Shown one piece after another: positions 9,628-18,365 of a stretch of DNA of 64,000 nucleotides. The stretch comes from Lewinella sp041392765. Lineage in GTDB: Bacteria > Bacteroidota > Bacteroidia > Chitinophagales > Saprospiraceae. The stretch spans positions 1 to 64,000 of the forward strand of contig JAWKLL010000028.1 of the NCBI GenBank assembly GCA_041392765.1. Direction: 5' to 3'. Numbering within the stretch: position 1 is the stretch's first letter; every line of letters begins with the position of its first letter. The notes under the pieces were generated by a model. That model saw only the letters and a program-made list of their open reading frames with translations, was not told where the DNA came from and made no database searches. Made by a program: the position numbers and the translations under genes.

Positions 9628-9638
9628 ATTGACAATAC

Positions 9639-10685
9639 ATGAAACGTATTCTTGTCATTGAAGACAATACAGAAGTAAGGGAAAATCTGGTAGAGATACT
9701 GGAACTATTCGGTTATGCCGTAGAAGAAGCCGAGAATGGTGTGATCGGAGTGGAAAAAGCCGTAGCGGCTCCTCCCGATTTGATTCTTTGCGATGTCATG
9801 ATGCCAGAATTAGACGGCTACGGTGTGTTGAAAATATTGAGCCAAAAAGATAGTACCATGGCCATTCCTTTTATTTTCCTAACAGCTCGGACGGAAAAAG
9901 AGGACTTGCGCCGTGGCATGAACCTTGGCGCAGATGACTATCTCACCAAACCTGTTTATAAGGATGAGTTGCTCGAAGTAGTGCAAAACCGATTAGCTAA
10001 ACATGAACGCTTGCAGCAGCAAATGAATAAGGGAGGGGCTTCCCTGACGGCTTTCATCGATGAAGCCCGGGGGTACGCCGAACTTAAAAAACTGTCCACC
10101 GATCATCGGCTTCGCTCCTTTTCTCGCAAAGAGAAGCTCTTCACTGAGGGCGATTATCCCCGATACCTCTTTTATGTTGAAAAAGGAAAAATTAAGCTTT
10201 ACAAAACCAACGATTTCGGCAAGGAATACATCATCGACTACCGGCAGGAGGGCGATTTTGTGGGTTATACTTCCCTTATCAGTGGGCAAGACGCTTACAC
10301 TTTTTCGGCAGCGGCTATGGACGAGAGTGAACTGCGGCTCATTCCTCGGGATGACTTCTACAAGCTGCTCTACGCCAACAGCCACGTGGCTTCCAAGCTT
10401 ATTAAGATGTTGGCCAATAATGTTGCGGAAAAAGAAGAACAGTTGATGCAACTAGCCTACGATTCCATTCGCAAACGCGTAGCCGACACGCTTGTCGCTA
10501 TCGCTAGTAAGGAGTCTAGCCAAGAGTTCGACATCCTCCGGGAAGATTTAGCTAAAATGGTGGGCACCGCTAAGGAGAGCGTCATTCGCACCCTTACCGA
10601 TTTCCGCGAAAGCGGTTACATCGACATCATTGATGGGCGTATTGTCATCAAGAACCTGCAAAAATTAGCCAGTATCCCTGGTTAA
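9639..10685 (+). CDS. Receiver-CRP/FNR fusion response regulator
   Basis: A 348-residue fusion. Residues 1-125 are a receiver domain with the phosphoacceptor Asp in LILCDVMMPELDG, the Thr in IFLTART and the Lys in DYLTKPV. Residues 150-265 are a cyclic-nucleotide-binding fold (FTEGDYPRYLFYVEKGKIKLY). Residues 270-345 are a Crp-type winged helix-turn-helix (REDLAKMVGTAKESVIRTLTDF). The effector pocket has no cysteine set like FNR, so input probably comes by phosphorylation from the kinase just upstream. This joins the FixJ and FixK roles in one protein. Expected targets carry CRP/FNR-like boxes such as those at 8196 and 57361. The frame is intact. Confidence 0.9.
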   Translation: MKRILVIEDNTEVRENLVEILELFGYAVEEAENGVIGVEKAVAAPPDLILCDVMMPELDGYGVLKILSQKDSTMAIPFIFLTARTEKEDLRRGMNLGADDYLTKPVYKDELLEVVQNRLAKHERLQQQMNKGGASLTAFIDEARGYAELKKLSTDHRLRSFSRKEKLFTEGDYPRYLFYVEKGKIKLYKTNDFGKEYIIDYRQEGDFVGYTSLISGQDAYTFSAAAMDESELRLIPRDDFYKLLYANSHVASKLIKMLANNVAEKEEQLMQLAYDSIRKRVADTLVAIASKESSQEFDILREDLAKMVGTAKESVIRTLTDFRESGYIDIIDGRIVIKNLQKLASIPG

Positions 10686-10710
10686 AAACAGCGGTATTAC
10701 CACTTCTTCC

Positions 10711-11660
10711 ATGCAACTGACGACTCCCATACCGGCTGTAAAGTTTCCTTCCATATCAGCCATGATGATAGGCTGCTGACGCTGGGGTCTTGCTTCGCAG
10801 AGTACATCGGAGGGTATTTAGCAGGGTTGCAATTTCAGCAATTGATAAACCCCTTTGGCATTATTTACCAACCCTTGGTGATGGCTCGGTTAATAGCGCG
10901 TTTGTTGGATGCACAACCCGTAAATGATCCCGATCTGTTTTTGAACCAAGGTATATGGCGGCATTTCGATTTCCACAGCCGCTTCGCTAGCGCTGATAAA
11001 GCATTAACCCTCGATACTCTCAATCATCGTATTCAACAAGCGGCTGCTCACCTACGGCTCTCCAATCGGTTGATCCTTACATGGGGAACTGCTTACGCTT
11101 ATCAGCACACATCCACGGGGCAATGGGTAAACAACTGCCACAAAATGCCTGCTAACTTATTTCTCAAGCAACGCACCAAGGTGGAGGATATCATTTCGGC
11201 TTATACCTCTTTGCTACATCGCCTGAAAGAAGCCAAACCAGATTTGCAAATCGTGTTGACGGTCAGTCCGGTACGTCATCTTCGCGATGGCATATTGGAA
11301 AACCAACGCAGCAAAGCTATCCTGCTACTCGCAGCGGAATACCTAACCGATACCTTCGATTTTGTGCATTATTTCCCCTCGTATGAAATTATTATGGATG
11401 AATTGCGGGACTATCGATTCTATGCCCAAGATATGGTACATCCCAGCGATTTAGCAGTTTCTATCCTACGCGAACGCTTCTTAAATGCCTGTTGTACAAC
11501 CGATACCCTCGCACTATGCAACCGCATTGCTAATTTACAAAAAAACAAGCAACACACCATTCTACACCCCGATAGCCAAGAAAGCCAGCGGTTCGCTAAC
11601 CAGTGGCAGGAGGAGGAGAAGCGGTTAAAGGAATTGCTCCCACACCTCAATTGGGATTGA
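10711..11660 (+). CDS. GSCFA-domain protein, one frameshift
   Basis: An about 316-residue member of the GSCFA family, named for its conserved sequence, here LTLGSCFAEYIG at about 10780. The family is common in Bacteroidota, resembles SGNH esterases, and has no firm function. The second conserved block is NPFGIIYQP, then LILTWGTAYAY and the C-terminal QDMVHPSDLA, whose Asp and His fit SGNH-type catalytic residues. The start ATG at 10711 and the GSCFA block are in different frames; one missing base in the T/C run near 10746-10750 joins them (VKFPFHISHDDRLL). It lies 25 bases after the receiver-CRP gene and may be cotranscribed with it. Confidence 0.8.
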
Positions 11661-11690
11661 GGGGATTTCGACAAGCACAAAATCCTCTCC

Positions 11691-13352
11691 TCACCATACC
11701 AATAATTCGCTGGCTGCATACCCTATGCGCTCGGCTATTACTACCAATCGTTGTCCTTTTTGAGGTGCAGGAATGGGGGTCGTGTACAGTTGCCATCCGG
11801 GTGTTTGCCAAGTCGGTGTTTGGGCATCGGCAGATATATACTGGTAGCTAATCGATGCGCCTGGGGTGGAACAATGCAGGTGTATCCAACCATCGTGATG
11901 ATCCCATCTAGGCCGCGAGGTTTGCGGTTGCTGGTCGCCTGGCCACATTATATGGATGAGGGTAGCCTCTGCCACCTGCCCCAAATCCGGATGGGTGGTC
12001 ATTTCTTCCAGCAAGGTTTCCCTCATTTCCCGCAGCAGGTTGGCATACCGGGGAGTCGTAGCTAGGTTATGCAGATTGTGTGGGTCATTGTCACAGTCGT
12101 ATAGTTCTTCCGTTGCTTTAGTCGCAAACCATCTTGCTTGAGCATCGTTCAGCCGTTGGGCAGCAGCATCGGCCAGCAAGGCTTCCATCATGGGGATTTG
12201 CAAGCGGTAGCCTATGTTTTTATAGCCCGGTAATGCCGGAAAAAAATTGCGTACATACAACCACCGTTTGTTTCGCACCGCTCGAACGCGGTCGGTAAAT
12301 TCATCAAACCGATCACCGCTACCTAAAATATAAGGGTGTTCCGCTCCTTGGTGCTGCCCCATGAATGCCACCCCATCCATATAGGTTGGCGGCACTACGC
12401 CCGCTATGCTGAGCAGTGTGGGTGCTAAGTCCACAAACGACACGAGTCTGTCTGATCTTCCTGCTGCTCCCCCAGCCAAAGGCTTCACAATCAGTGGCAC
12501 CCGCAAGCCGCTGTCATATACCTCTCTTTTTTGTCGAGGTAGTGGCCCACCGTGGTCGCTGTAGAAAAAAATAATGGTTTGGTCATACAAGCCATCGTCT
12601 TTCAGTTGCTGAATGATGCGACCTACCTCGGCATCCATTATCTCCACGTTGCTGTAGTGGCGCGCCACATCTCTGCGAGTCGTTTCATTATCGGGCAAGT
12701 AGGGCGGCACGGGCACTTGAGCCGGATCCACCGTCAGTGGTTGGTTGGCGTTCAGCCACAAACGGCTTTCGTGGGTGCTGCCAAAGTTAAAGACCGCAAA
12801 AAAAGGCTTGCCTTCTGGGCGGTTTCTCCAGTGCGCCTTCGTGCCGTTTTCATCCCAAGCACTGAGGGGAGAGGCAAACTGATAGTCTGTTTTTTGGTTG
12901 TTGGTGCAGTAGTACCCAGCCTGGCGCAGGTACTCCGGAAAACATTTTACATCCTTCGGTAGTACAGCCGCGTATTCCCGTAGCGAATCCCCCTGTATAT
13001 CCACGGCGGCTATCCGTGCGGCATAGGTGCGCTTCCCCCACGATTGCACGTCTTTGCCAGTGCGCATGTGTTGTGTACCTATGTGCATCGGGTACATACC
13101 CGTAATGATGGCTGATCGGCTCGGTCCGCATACGCCTACCGTAGCAAAAGCGCGTTCATACACCATCCCATCCGCCGCCAAGGCATCCAAATGAGGTGTG
13201 TGGGCGGTGCTCTCGCCGTACATCGAAAGCGTAGGGCTTATATCCTCGCATACTACCCAAAGGATATTAGGTGCTTGAGCTGCAAGCAGGCTCGTTGACA
13301 ATATCCATGTCAAAACTATTTGCTTTAATCGGGGCATCATTGATGGTTGCAT
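11691..13352 (-). CDS. Secreted sulfatase (N-sulfoglucosamine/arylsulfatase-like)
   Basis: A 553-residue alkaline-phosphatase-fold sulfatase with a signal peptide (residues 6-26; the second or third Met is the likely start). The metal-binding start NILWVVCEDISPTLSMYG is followed by the sulfatase signature CGPSRSA at about residue 85. Its Cys is of the type converted to formylglycine by an anaerobic or FGE-type maturase not seen here. FYSDHGGPLPRQKREVYDSG matches the second metal site, and a C-terminal beta domain follows. It resembles heparan N-sulfatase-like enzymes of Bacteroidota most closely; the substrate is not determined. It converges with the GSCFA gene. No polysaccharide-utilisation SusC/SusD pair lies beside it. 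Confidence 0.85.
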   Translation of the reverse strand: MQPSMMPRLKQIVLTWILSTSLLAAQAPNILWVVCEDISPTLSMYGESTAHTPHLDALAADGMVYERAFATVGVCGPSRSAIITGMYPMHIGTQHMRTGKDVQSWGKRTYAARIAAVDIQGDSLREYAAVLPKDVKCFPEYLRQAGYYCTNNQKTDYQFASPLSAWDENGTKAHWRNRPEGKPFFAVFNFGSTHESRLWLNANQPLTVDPAQVPVPPYLPDNETTRRDVARHYSNVEIMDAEVGRIIQQLKDDGLYDQTIIFFYSDHGGPLPRQKREVYDSGLRVPLIVKPLAGGAAGRSDRLVSFVDLAPTLLSIAGVVPPTYMDGVAFMGQHQGAEHPYILGSGDRFDEFTDRVRAVRNKRWLYVRNFFPALPGYKNIGYRLQIPMMEALLADAAAQRLNDAQARWFATKATEELYDCDNDPHNLHNLATTPRYANLLREMRETLLEEMTTHPDLGQVAEATLIHIMWPGDQQPQTSRPRWDHHDGWIHLHCSTPGASISYQYISADAQTPTWQTPGWQLYTTPIPAPQKGQRLVVIAERIGYAASELLVW

Positions 13353-13435
13353 TGGTATTGTAATTATTTGGGCGCACCCCTTTAGGCATTACGCTTCGCT
13401 ATGCCTAAAGGGTCAGGCTATCCGCAGCACGGCCC

Positions 13436-13613
13436 TTAGAGTATGTCTAAATTTTTCTAATTGAGCGAAAGTTAGCAAATTTTGTTCTGCTCAAGGCGCA
13501 AAGCGCAGTCGATGCCGGAAGCATCGGCGTCCCGATAGCTATCGGGATGTAACGACGAACAGGGCAAAATTTGTTACTTACAGCCAATTGAGAGAATTTT
13601 AGACAAACTCTTA
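13436..13613. repeat. MITE-like repeat family C, copy 1
   Basis: A 178-base element bounded by AGAGTATGTCTAAA and the imperfect inverse AATTTTAGACAAACTCT. Its internal block around GTCGATGCCGGAAGCATCGG occurs in opposite orientation at 21705-21869. The flanks here (GGCGCACCCC to the left, GGGGCACCTCAC to the right) look like a second GC-rich repeat that it interrupts. The whole gap 13353-13715 holds nothing else that I can call. Confidence 0.7.
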
Positions 13614-13715
13614 GGGGCACCTCACTTCGTTCGGTCTGCTCCTATCCTTTGCGCGGCGTTTCGCCAAGGTCGAAAGATATGTACTTTATCACTATCTTTG
13701 GTTGAAAATAACAGC

Positions 13716-14873
13716 ATGATGTTGAGTTGCCAGCGTGATTTATTCCAGTTAGACGAGGAAGTAGCTTATATGAACGGTGCCTATATGTCGCCGCAATTGA
13801 AGAGTGTGGCTGCTGCCGGGGTTCATGCGCTAGCCTTGAAAAACGCCCCCAACCGAATAACAACCGATCATTTTTTTGATGCGGTAACGCGAGTCAAGCA
13901 GGAGTTTGCCCGCTTGGTAGATGCCGGCGATGCGCAGCGAGTAGCTTTTATCCCGTCGGCTTCCTACGGGATTGCCACTGTAGCTGCCAATCTTCCTTTG
14001 TCGGCAGGACAGGAGATTTTGATTGCCCAAGACCAGTTTCCCAGCAATGTTTATAGCTGGATGCGTGTGGCCGAACAAGCGGATGCCCGCGTTCGCATCA
14101 TCGGCGTTGCCGACGGCCCCAACAAAGGCCAACGCTGGAACGAAGCCCTATTGGAGGCAATAGGTGCTAACACGGCTTGTGTAGCCATATCGCACGTACA
14201 TTGGGCAGAAGGCGTGCTTTTTGACATGGCCGCTTTGCGAGCGCGCACCTACGAGGTCGGTGCTTGGTTGGTTGTGGATGGCACCCAGTCCGTAGGAGCG
14301 TTGCCTTTTTCCGTGCAGGAGTGGCCCGTTGATGCGTTAGTATGTGCGGCTTACAAGTGGATGATGGCACCTTACGGAACGGCCTTAGCATGGTACGGCC
14401 CCGCTATGGACGGTGGCATACCGATAGAAGAGAACTGGATCAACCGAAAGGACAGCCACGATTTCAAAAATTTAGTCAACTACCAACCCGCCTACCAGCC
14501 TGGAGCTGGGCGCTACTGTATGGGCGAGCAGAGCAACTTTGTGCTATTGCCCATGTTGGAAACCGCCTTGCAGCAACTCAACGCTTGGCAGCCTGCACGC
14601 ATACAGACCTATTTGGAGCAACTCAACGCACCTTGGTTGGAACAGCTACACCAAGCAGGTTTTAGCATACTACCCTCAACCCAGCGTGCCCATCATTTGT
14701 TAGGTGTAGGCTTGCCCCAAGGTCTTTCCATGGAGACCATTCAGCAGGCGGTCACCCAAGCAGGTGTCATGGTGAGTTTCCGCGGGCAATCCATCCGCGT
14801 TGCACCCAATGTTTACAACCACGCAAATGATTGGCAGCGGCTAACAGATGCACTACTGAGTACTTTGTTATGA
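13716..14873 (+). CDS. Class V aminotransferase / cysteine desulfurase-like
   Basis: A PLP-dependent enzyme of about 385 residues of the class V (NifS/selenocysteine lyase-like) group. The N-terminus reads VAYMNGAYMSPQL, the substrate-binding start of the fold. HVHWAEGVLFDM and VVDGTQSVGALPF (Asp and Gln contacts to PLP) are followed by CAAYKWMMAPYG, with the Schiff-base Lys. The active-site Cys loop of true cysteine desulfurases is not evident, so it may act on another amino acid. The start could be 13698, 13716 or 13719; I chose the MMLSC start. Its stop overlaps the next gene's start (ATGA), so the two are translationally coupled. Confidence 0.85.
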   Translation: MMLSCQRDLFQLDEEVAYMNGAYMSPQLKSVAAAGVHALALKNAPNRITTDHFFDAVTRVKQEFARLVDAGDAQRVAFIPSASYGIATVAANLPLSAGQEILIAQDQFPSNVYSWMRVAEQADARVRIIGVADGPNKGQRWNEALLEAIGANTACVAISHVHWAEGVLFDMAALRARTYEVGAWLVVDGTQSVGALPFSVQEWPVDALVCAAYKWMMAPYGTALAWYGPAMDGGIPIEENWINRKDSHDFKNLVNYQPAYQPGAGRYCMGEQSNFVLLPMLETALQQLNAWQPARIQTYLEQLNAPWLEQLHQAGFSILPSTQRAHHLLGVGLPQGLSMETIQQAVTQAGVMVSFRGQSIRVAPNVYNHANDWQRLTDALLSTLL

Positions 14874-15127
14874 TGAAATTTACCTCCTTCCTCTTATTTT
14901 TCGGTTTGGCATTAGTATGGTGGATGTGGAAGCGCATCCGCCAGCAACTCGAGCATTTAGACGACGAAACCATCCGAGATTTCTTAGCCAATCGCCTCGA
15001 AGGTCAAGATTTGAAAAACGCCCGCGAACACCTCCTCTACTGCGACGAATGTAAAATGCGCATGGATGAACTCACCTCCGAAACCCACAAAAGAAAACCA
15101 GAACGCTATTTGAAGCGGCGGTTTTGA
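14870..15127 (+). CDS. Small membrane protein with zf-HC2-like zinc finger
   Basis: An 85-residue protein starting at the ATG that overlaps the preceding stop codon. A membrane segment lies at residues 3-20 (FTSFLLFFGLALVWWMW). It is followed by a short helix and HLLYCDECKMRMDEL, the His-x3-Cys-x2-Cys pattern of the zf-HC2 domain found in anti-sigma factors. Anti-sigma proteins normally have the zinc finger before the membrane segment; here the order is reversed and no sigma gene is adjacent. The tight coupling to the class V aminotransferase suggests a shared function, which I cannot name. Confidence 0.7.
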   Translation: MMKFTSFLLFFGLALVWWMWKRIRQQLEHLDDETIRDFLANRLEGQDLKNAREHLLYCDECKMRMDELTSETHKRKPERYLKRRF

Positions 15128-15257
15128 GGGAAGAGATGCGCCTATGTAGTAGTTGTCATCCTGATAGTTATCGGAGTTTATGTGTGCGAAATGGTTTGAT
15201 GGGCTTCGCCCGTTTGATTTGGTTTGATGTGGTTTGATAACCAAAATCCTGAAAATT

Positions 15258-15582
15258 CTACCATCCTGAAAATCTTGCTTCTGACAAGGTGTGTGTGGTG
15301 TAACCACGAAAGGCACGAAAAACACGAAAGGTGGGGGCTGTTAAAAGCACCTAGAAAAATCCTGTAAATCCTGTCTTAAAATGGACCCGTCAAAAAATCC
15401 TATAAATTCTACCATCCTGCAAATCCTGCTGCTGACAAGGTGTGTGTGGTGTAACCACGAAAGGCACGAAAAACACGAAAGGTGGGGGCTGTTAAAAGCA
15501 CCTTAAAAAATCCTGTAAATCCTGTCTTAAAATGGACCCGTCAAAAAATCCTATAATTCTGAAAATCCTGCTTCTGACAAAG
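15258..15582. repeat. Two-copy tandem repeat, period about 161 bases
   Basis: The unit beginning CCATCCTG at 15261 is repeated at 15422 with only a few changes, and a third partial start (CTGAAAATCCTGCTTCTGAC) lies at about 15559. Each unit contains the block ACCACGAAAGGCACGAAAAA and short CCTGTAAATCCTG subrepeats. There is no supported reading frame. The rest of 15128-15769 shows only low-complexity remnants and the motif at 15674. Confidence 0.75.
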
Positions 15583-15673
15583 GGGGGAGAGGTGTATATG
15601 TGGGATTACAATTCCACATTTTGGAAAATGACCATCTTGCAATGGAACACCCCGAGATTGTACCATAGTCATT

Positions 15674-15690
15674 AGAGGTTATGTACGGGG
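15674..15690. repeat. Family E half-element AGAGGTTATGTACGGGG
   Basis: The same 17 bases as the left half of the palindrome at 8286 and the copy at 24534. The right half is missing. It lies 80 bases upstream of the DinB-fold gene. Confidence 0.55.
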
Positions 15691-15769
15691 GAAAAGTTGC
15701 GAAAAGTGTATAAAATCATTCTTAGGAATGAACTAAGGTGTAATTTTGCCCTTCAAAAAACCATAAAAT

Positions 15770-16276
15770 ATGTCGGTGCTATCCGTACAGCATACAGCTA
15801 AAACGTTATTAGGCGAGTCGCTTATTTACCTAAAGCAATTGGAAGGAGAGGATTATACCCGTCCAATTTCCTTGTTATCGGGTGCCACATTGGGGCAACA
15901 TACGCGGCATTATATCGAATTTTATCAATGCTTACTTCATTCCGCTACGCATAGCGAGGTGGTGAACTACGACAACAGAAAGCGTGATTTTTTGTTGGAG
16001 CGGTCTGCTGTTGCTGCTATTGAGGCGATAGAAGCCATTGTCGCGCAGTTGCAGTATGATGAGGATTGGGTACTACAATTAGAACAGTCTTACCAACTGG
16101 GTCAAGTATTGGTGGTGCCTACTACATTTTCAAGAGAACTTATTTACAATATCGAACACACCATTCACCATTTAGCTATCATTCGGATTGGCTTGAAAGT
16201 GGTTTGTTCCGATATGCCTTTGCCAGAAGGATTTGGCGTAGCACCCTCCAACTATTTAGCGGTACGAGCGCGATAG
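15770..16276 (+). CDS. DinB/YfiT-fold protein
   Basis: A 168-residue four-helix protein of the DinB/YfiT metal-binding superfamily. The expected histidines are in the right places: GQHTRHYIEFY near residue 45, and NIEHTIHHLAIIRIG near residue 130. In characterised relatives three histidines bind a divalent metal, and some are thiol transferases; the substrate here is unknown. The ATG at 15770 follows a typical A-rich leader. Its 3' end overlaps the end of the convergent LytTR regulator gene by 21 bases. Confidence 0.8.
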   Translation: MSVLSVQHTAKTLLGESLIYLKQLEGEDYTRPISLLSGATLGQHTRHYIEFYQCLLHSATHSEVVNYDNRKRDFLLERSAVAAIEAIEAIVAQLQYDEDWVLQLEQSYQLGQVLVVPTTFSRELIYNIEHTIHHLAIIRIGLKVVCSDMPLPEGFGVAPSNYLAVRAR

Positions 16277-16912
16277 TGGTACAACGGCACTGCCCAGCGT
16301 AAGTTGGTGGCGTTCTATTTTCTGGACGGCGTGTATGGCTACAGCGTAAGACTTATGGGTACGCAGCAGCAGCTCTGCAGGAAGGATGTCGAGTAACTGA
16401 CCTAGCGTCATGCGGGTGATAGTGGTAGATTTGCCGTGGTGTACAAACAAGAGGTTGGTGTCGGCGCGGACGTACTCAATATCAGCAAGGACAACCCTGA
16501 CCCAGTCGTAGCCATCCTTGAGGAAGATGCTTTGGGGCTGCCCCTGATGGTTTTGGTGGTATTGCAGCAGACGGTTGCAGGTGTCCACGAATCGCGGCCA
16601 CAAGACGGGCTTGAGGATATAGTCAAACGCGTTGAGTTCAAAACCTTCTACGGCATAGTGCGCGTGTGCTGTGATGAAGACAAATCGCGTGTGCCGATTA
16701 TTCGCCATCCGCACCCATTCCGTTCCCAAAATATCGGGCATCTGGATGTCGATAAAGACAACGTCCACTTGATTGGTGTGCAACCAGGTAAGCGCATCCG
16801 TGGGGTTGGTGAACTGCGCTTGTAGGTGGACGAAAGGTACTTTGGCAATGTGCGCGGCGATGACATCCAGCGCTGGCTTTTCGTCGTCGATGGCGATGGC
16901 TTGTAGTATCAT
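16256..16912 (-). CDS. LytTR-family response regulator
   Basis: A 218-residue response regulator. The receiver domain spans residues 1-120, with the acidic pair in AIDDEKP, the phosphoacceptor Asp in VVFIDIQMPDILG and the Lys in DYILKPV. The LytTR DNA-binding domain occupies the last 95 residues (YVRADTNLLFVHH and LLRTHKSYAVAIHAV). Its start overlaps the stop of the LytS-like kinase gene (ATGA), so the two are coupled. It probably controls a membrane or cell-surface function, as the set includes a secreted protein gene upstream, but no target can be identified here. Confidence 0.9.
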   Translation of the reverse strand: MILQAIAIDDEKPALDVIAAHIAKVPFVHLQAQFTNPTDALTWLHTNQVDVVFIDIQMPDILGTEWVRMANNRHTRFVFITAHAHYAVEGFELNAFDYILKPVLWPRFVDTCNRLLQYHQNHQGQPQSIFLKDGYDWVRVVLADIEYVRADTNLLFVHHGKSTTITRMTLGQLLDILPAELLLRTHKSYAVAIHAVQKIERHQLTLGSAVVPLSRSYR

Positions 16913-17957
16913 GTAGTGGTGGATTTTGGAACGGGGTTCAACTGTATCTGCAGGGTTACCCGGTGCTGCTGTTCAGTAACGTCGAAGTCCAATGTGTGGA
17001 GGTTGGGATAGATCTGTAGTAGCCGCCGCCGTGCATTGTCAATACCCAAGCCGTTGCCAGTGGCGGTGTTTTGGACGATGATGCTGTTGGATACATCCAG
17101 CAACAGTTCACCATCTTCAACGCACAGGTGGATGTGCAAATAACAGGGACGCGTGGGATGGAGACCATACTGGAATGCGTTTTCAATGAACGTTATCAGC
17201 AACAAAGGAGGGATTAGTGCTGGGCGTTCGTCCCACTCTAAAGCGATGTCCATCTGCCGATATGGGTTGGGCGATAGTCTGGCCGTTTGCAAGTGGATAT
17301 ATTTTTCCAAAAAGACTGTTCATCGGAGATGGAGACCAACCCTTGCTGCGACTGCTGGAGCAGAAAACGGAGGAGGTCAGCGAGTTCACCAATGAGGGTG
17401 CTCAACTTCTCTTGACCTTGGAGGAGGGCTTCGCTGTAAATCGTGTTAAGGACGTTGAACAAAAAATGCGGGTGCAGTTGGGCGCGTAGGTTGGCCAATT
17501 CAGCCCGTGTAAGTTCATTGCGCAACACGGCGCGTTCGTGTCGCGTATGTTGGGCATCCCATACCCATGTGATCGTTCCGACAATGCTTACACCGAGCAC
17601 GGCGACGAGTAAGTTTTCGGCTACCCACTCCTGCTCGTAGTCGGTGCGGAAGCGCAGCCACTCAAACAGGGTCAGCCACAACACTATCAGCCACGACCGA
17701 TACAGCCACGGAGTGCCAATGAGCCATCGGAAAGGGTAGCGGTAGTTGAACCATGCCAGCAATAACAACATAGCGAAAACAAACGCGTACCCGGATAGCC
17801 ATAAGGTGAAGCCCAACAGGTGGTCAGCGGGGTCGTCGGTGCGTCCACTAAAACCCTGGTACAGCAGCAGTCCTGCGTACAAGAGTATGCCAATAGACAA
17901 GATGCTGAAGAGTAGGCGGGCATGCTTACTCCACCACACGAGGCTGGGGTGCTTCAT
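16909..17957 (-). CDS. LytS/YehU-type membrane sensor kinase, one frameshift
   Basis: An about 349-residue kinase with four membrane segments in residues 10-140 and the His_kinase domain block LRAQLHPHFLFNVLNTIYS, whose His is the phosphorylation site. The C-terminal ATPase has FIENAFQYGLHP and GNGLGIDNARRRL. The frame breaks at about 17312 in a short T run: with one more T the reading SISDEQSFLEKYIHLQ is continuous. It overlaps the 3' part of the secreted protein gene upstream by 32 bases and the regulator gene downstream by 4 bases, so three genes form one operon on this strand. Confidence 0.85.
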
Positions 17958-18363
17958 GAGGACGTAACTTTTTTTGTTGTCCTAAGAAATCGGCTTCGGC
18001 TCGCCGAACCAAGTAGAACGAACTGGTGAGAAAATCATAATCCATTACGACTTCGATGAAATAAGTCTGCTTGGCCTCGACTTCCAATAAGAAGGTCTTT
18101 TCGGTGATAAAGTAGCGCGGACGTCCTGATGTCCTGAGTTGTAACGCCCCCGCTGGACATTGAACAACGGAGTAACTGCGCTGCCGAAGCCCCTGAACAA
18201 AGGGTTTGTTCCCAAAATAAACATCAGCTGCAATCCGCCCATAGCCGCTGCGTTGATAGAAGTAGATGGTAGCCAACGCCGCGTCTGACTTTTGCCCTTG
18301 CAAGGAAACAACCGTTACAGCTATGAACAAGAGGCTTATACTAATGATACGAAATTGTGCCAT
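17926..18363 (-). CDS. Secreted DUF2846-like protein
   Basis: A 145-residue exported protein. The signal peptide covers residues 1-23 (cleavage near LQGQ). The rest is predicted beta-rich, with YFYQRSGYGRIAADVYFGNK, the pattern seen in DUF2846-type proteins, where a small beta-sandwich follows the signal. Function unknown. Its 3' end overlaps the start of the sensor kinase gene by 32 bases. With that kinase and the LytTR regulator it may form a sensing unit in which this protein samples the periplasm; that is inference from position only. Confidence 0.6.
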   Translation of the reverse strand: MAQFRIISISLLFIAVTVVSLQGQKSDAALATIYFYQRSGYGRIAADVYFGNKPFVQGLRQRSYSVVQCPAGALQLRTSGRPRYFITEKTFLLEVEAKQTYFIEVVMDYDFLTSSFYLVRRAEADFLGQQKKLRPHEAPQPRVVE

Positions 18364-18365
18364 TG

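Noticed and set aside
15258..15582. CRISPR array
   Set aside because: The units are about 161 bases, only two copies, with no short spacers and no cas genes in the window.
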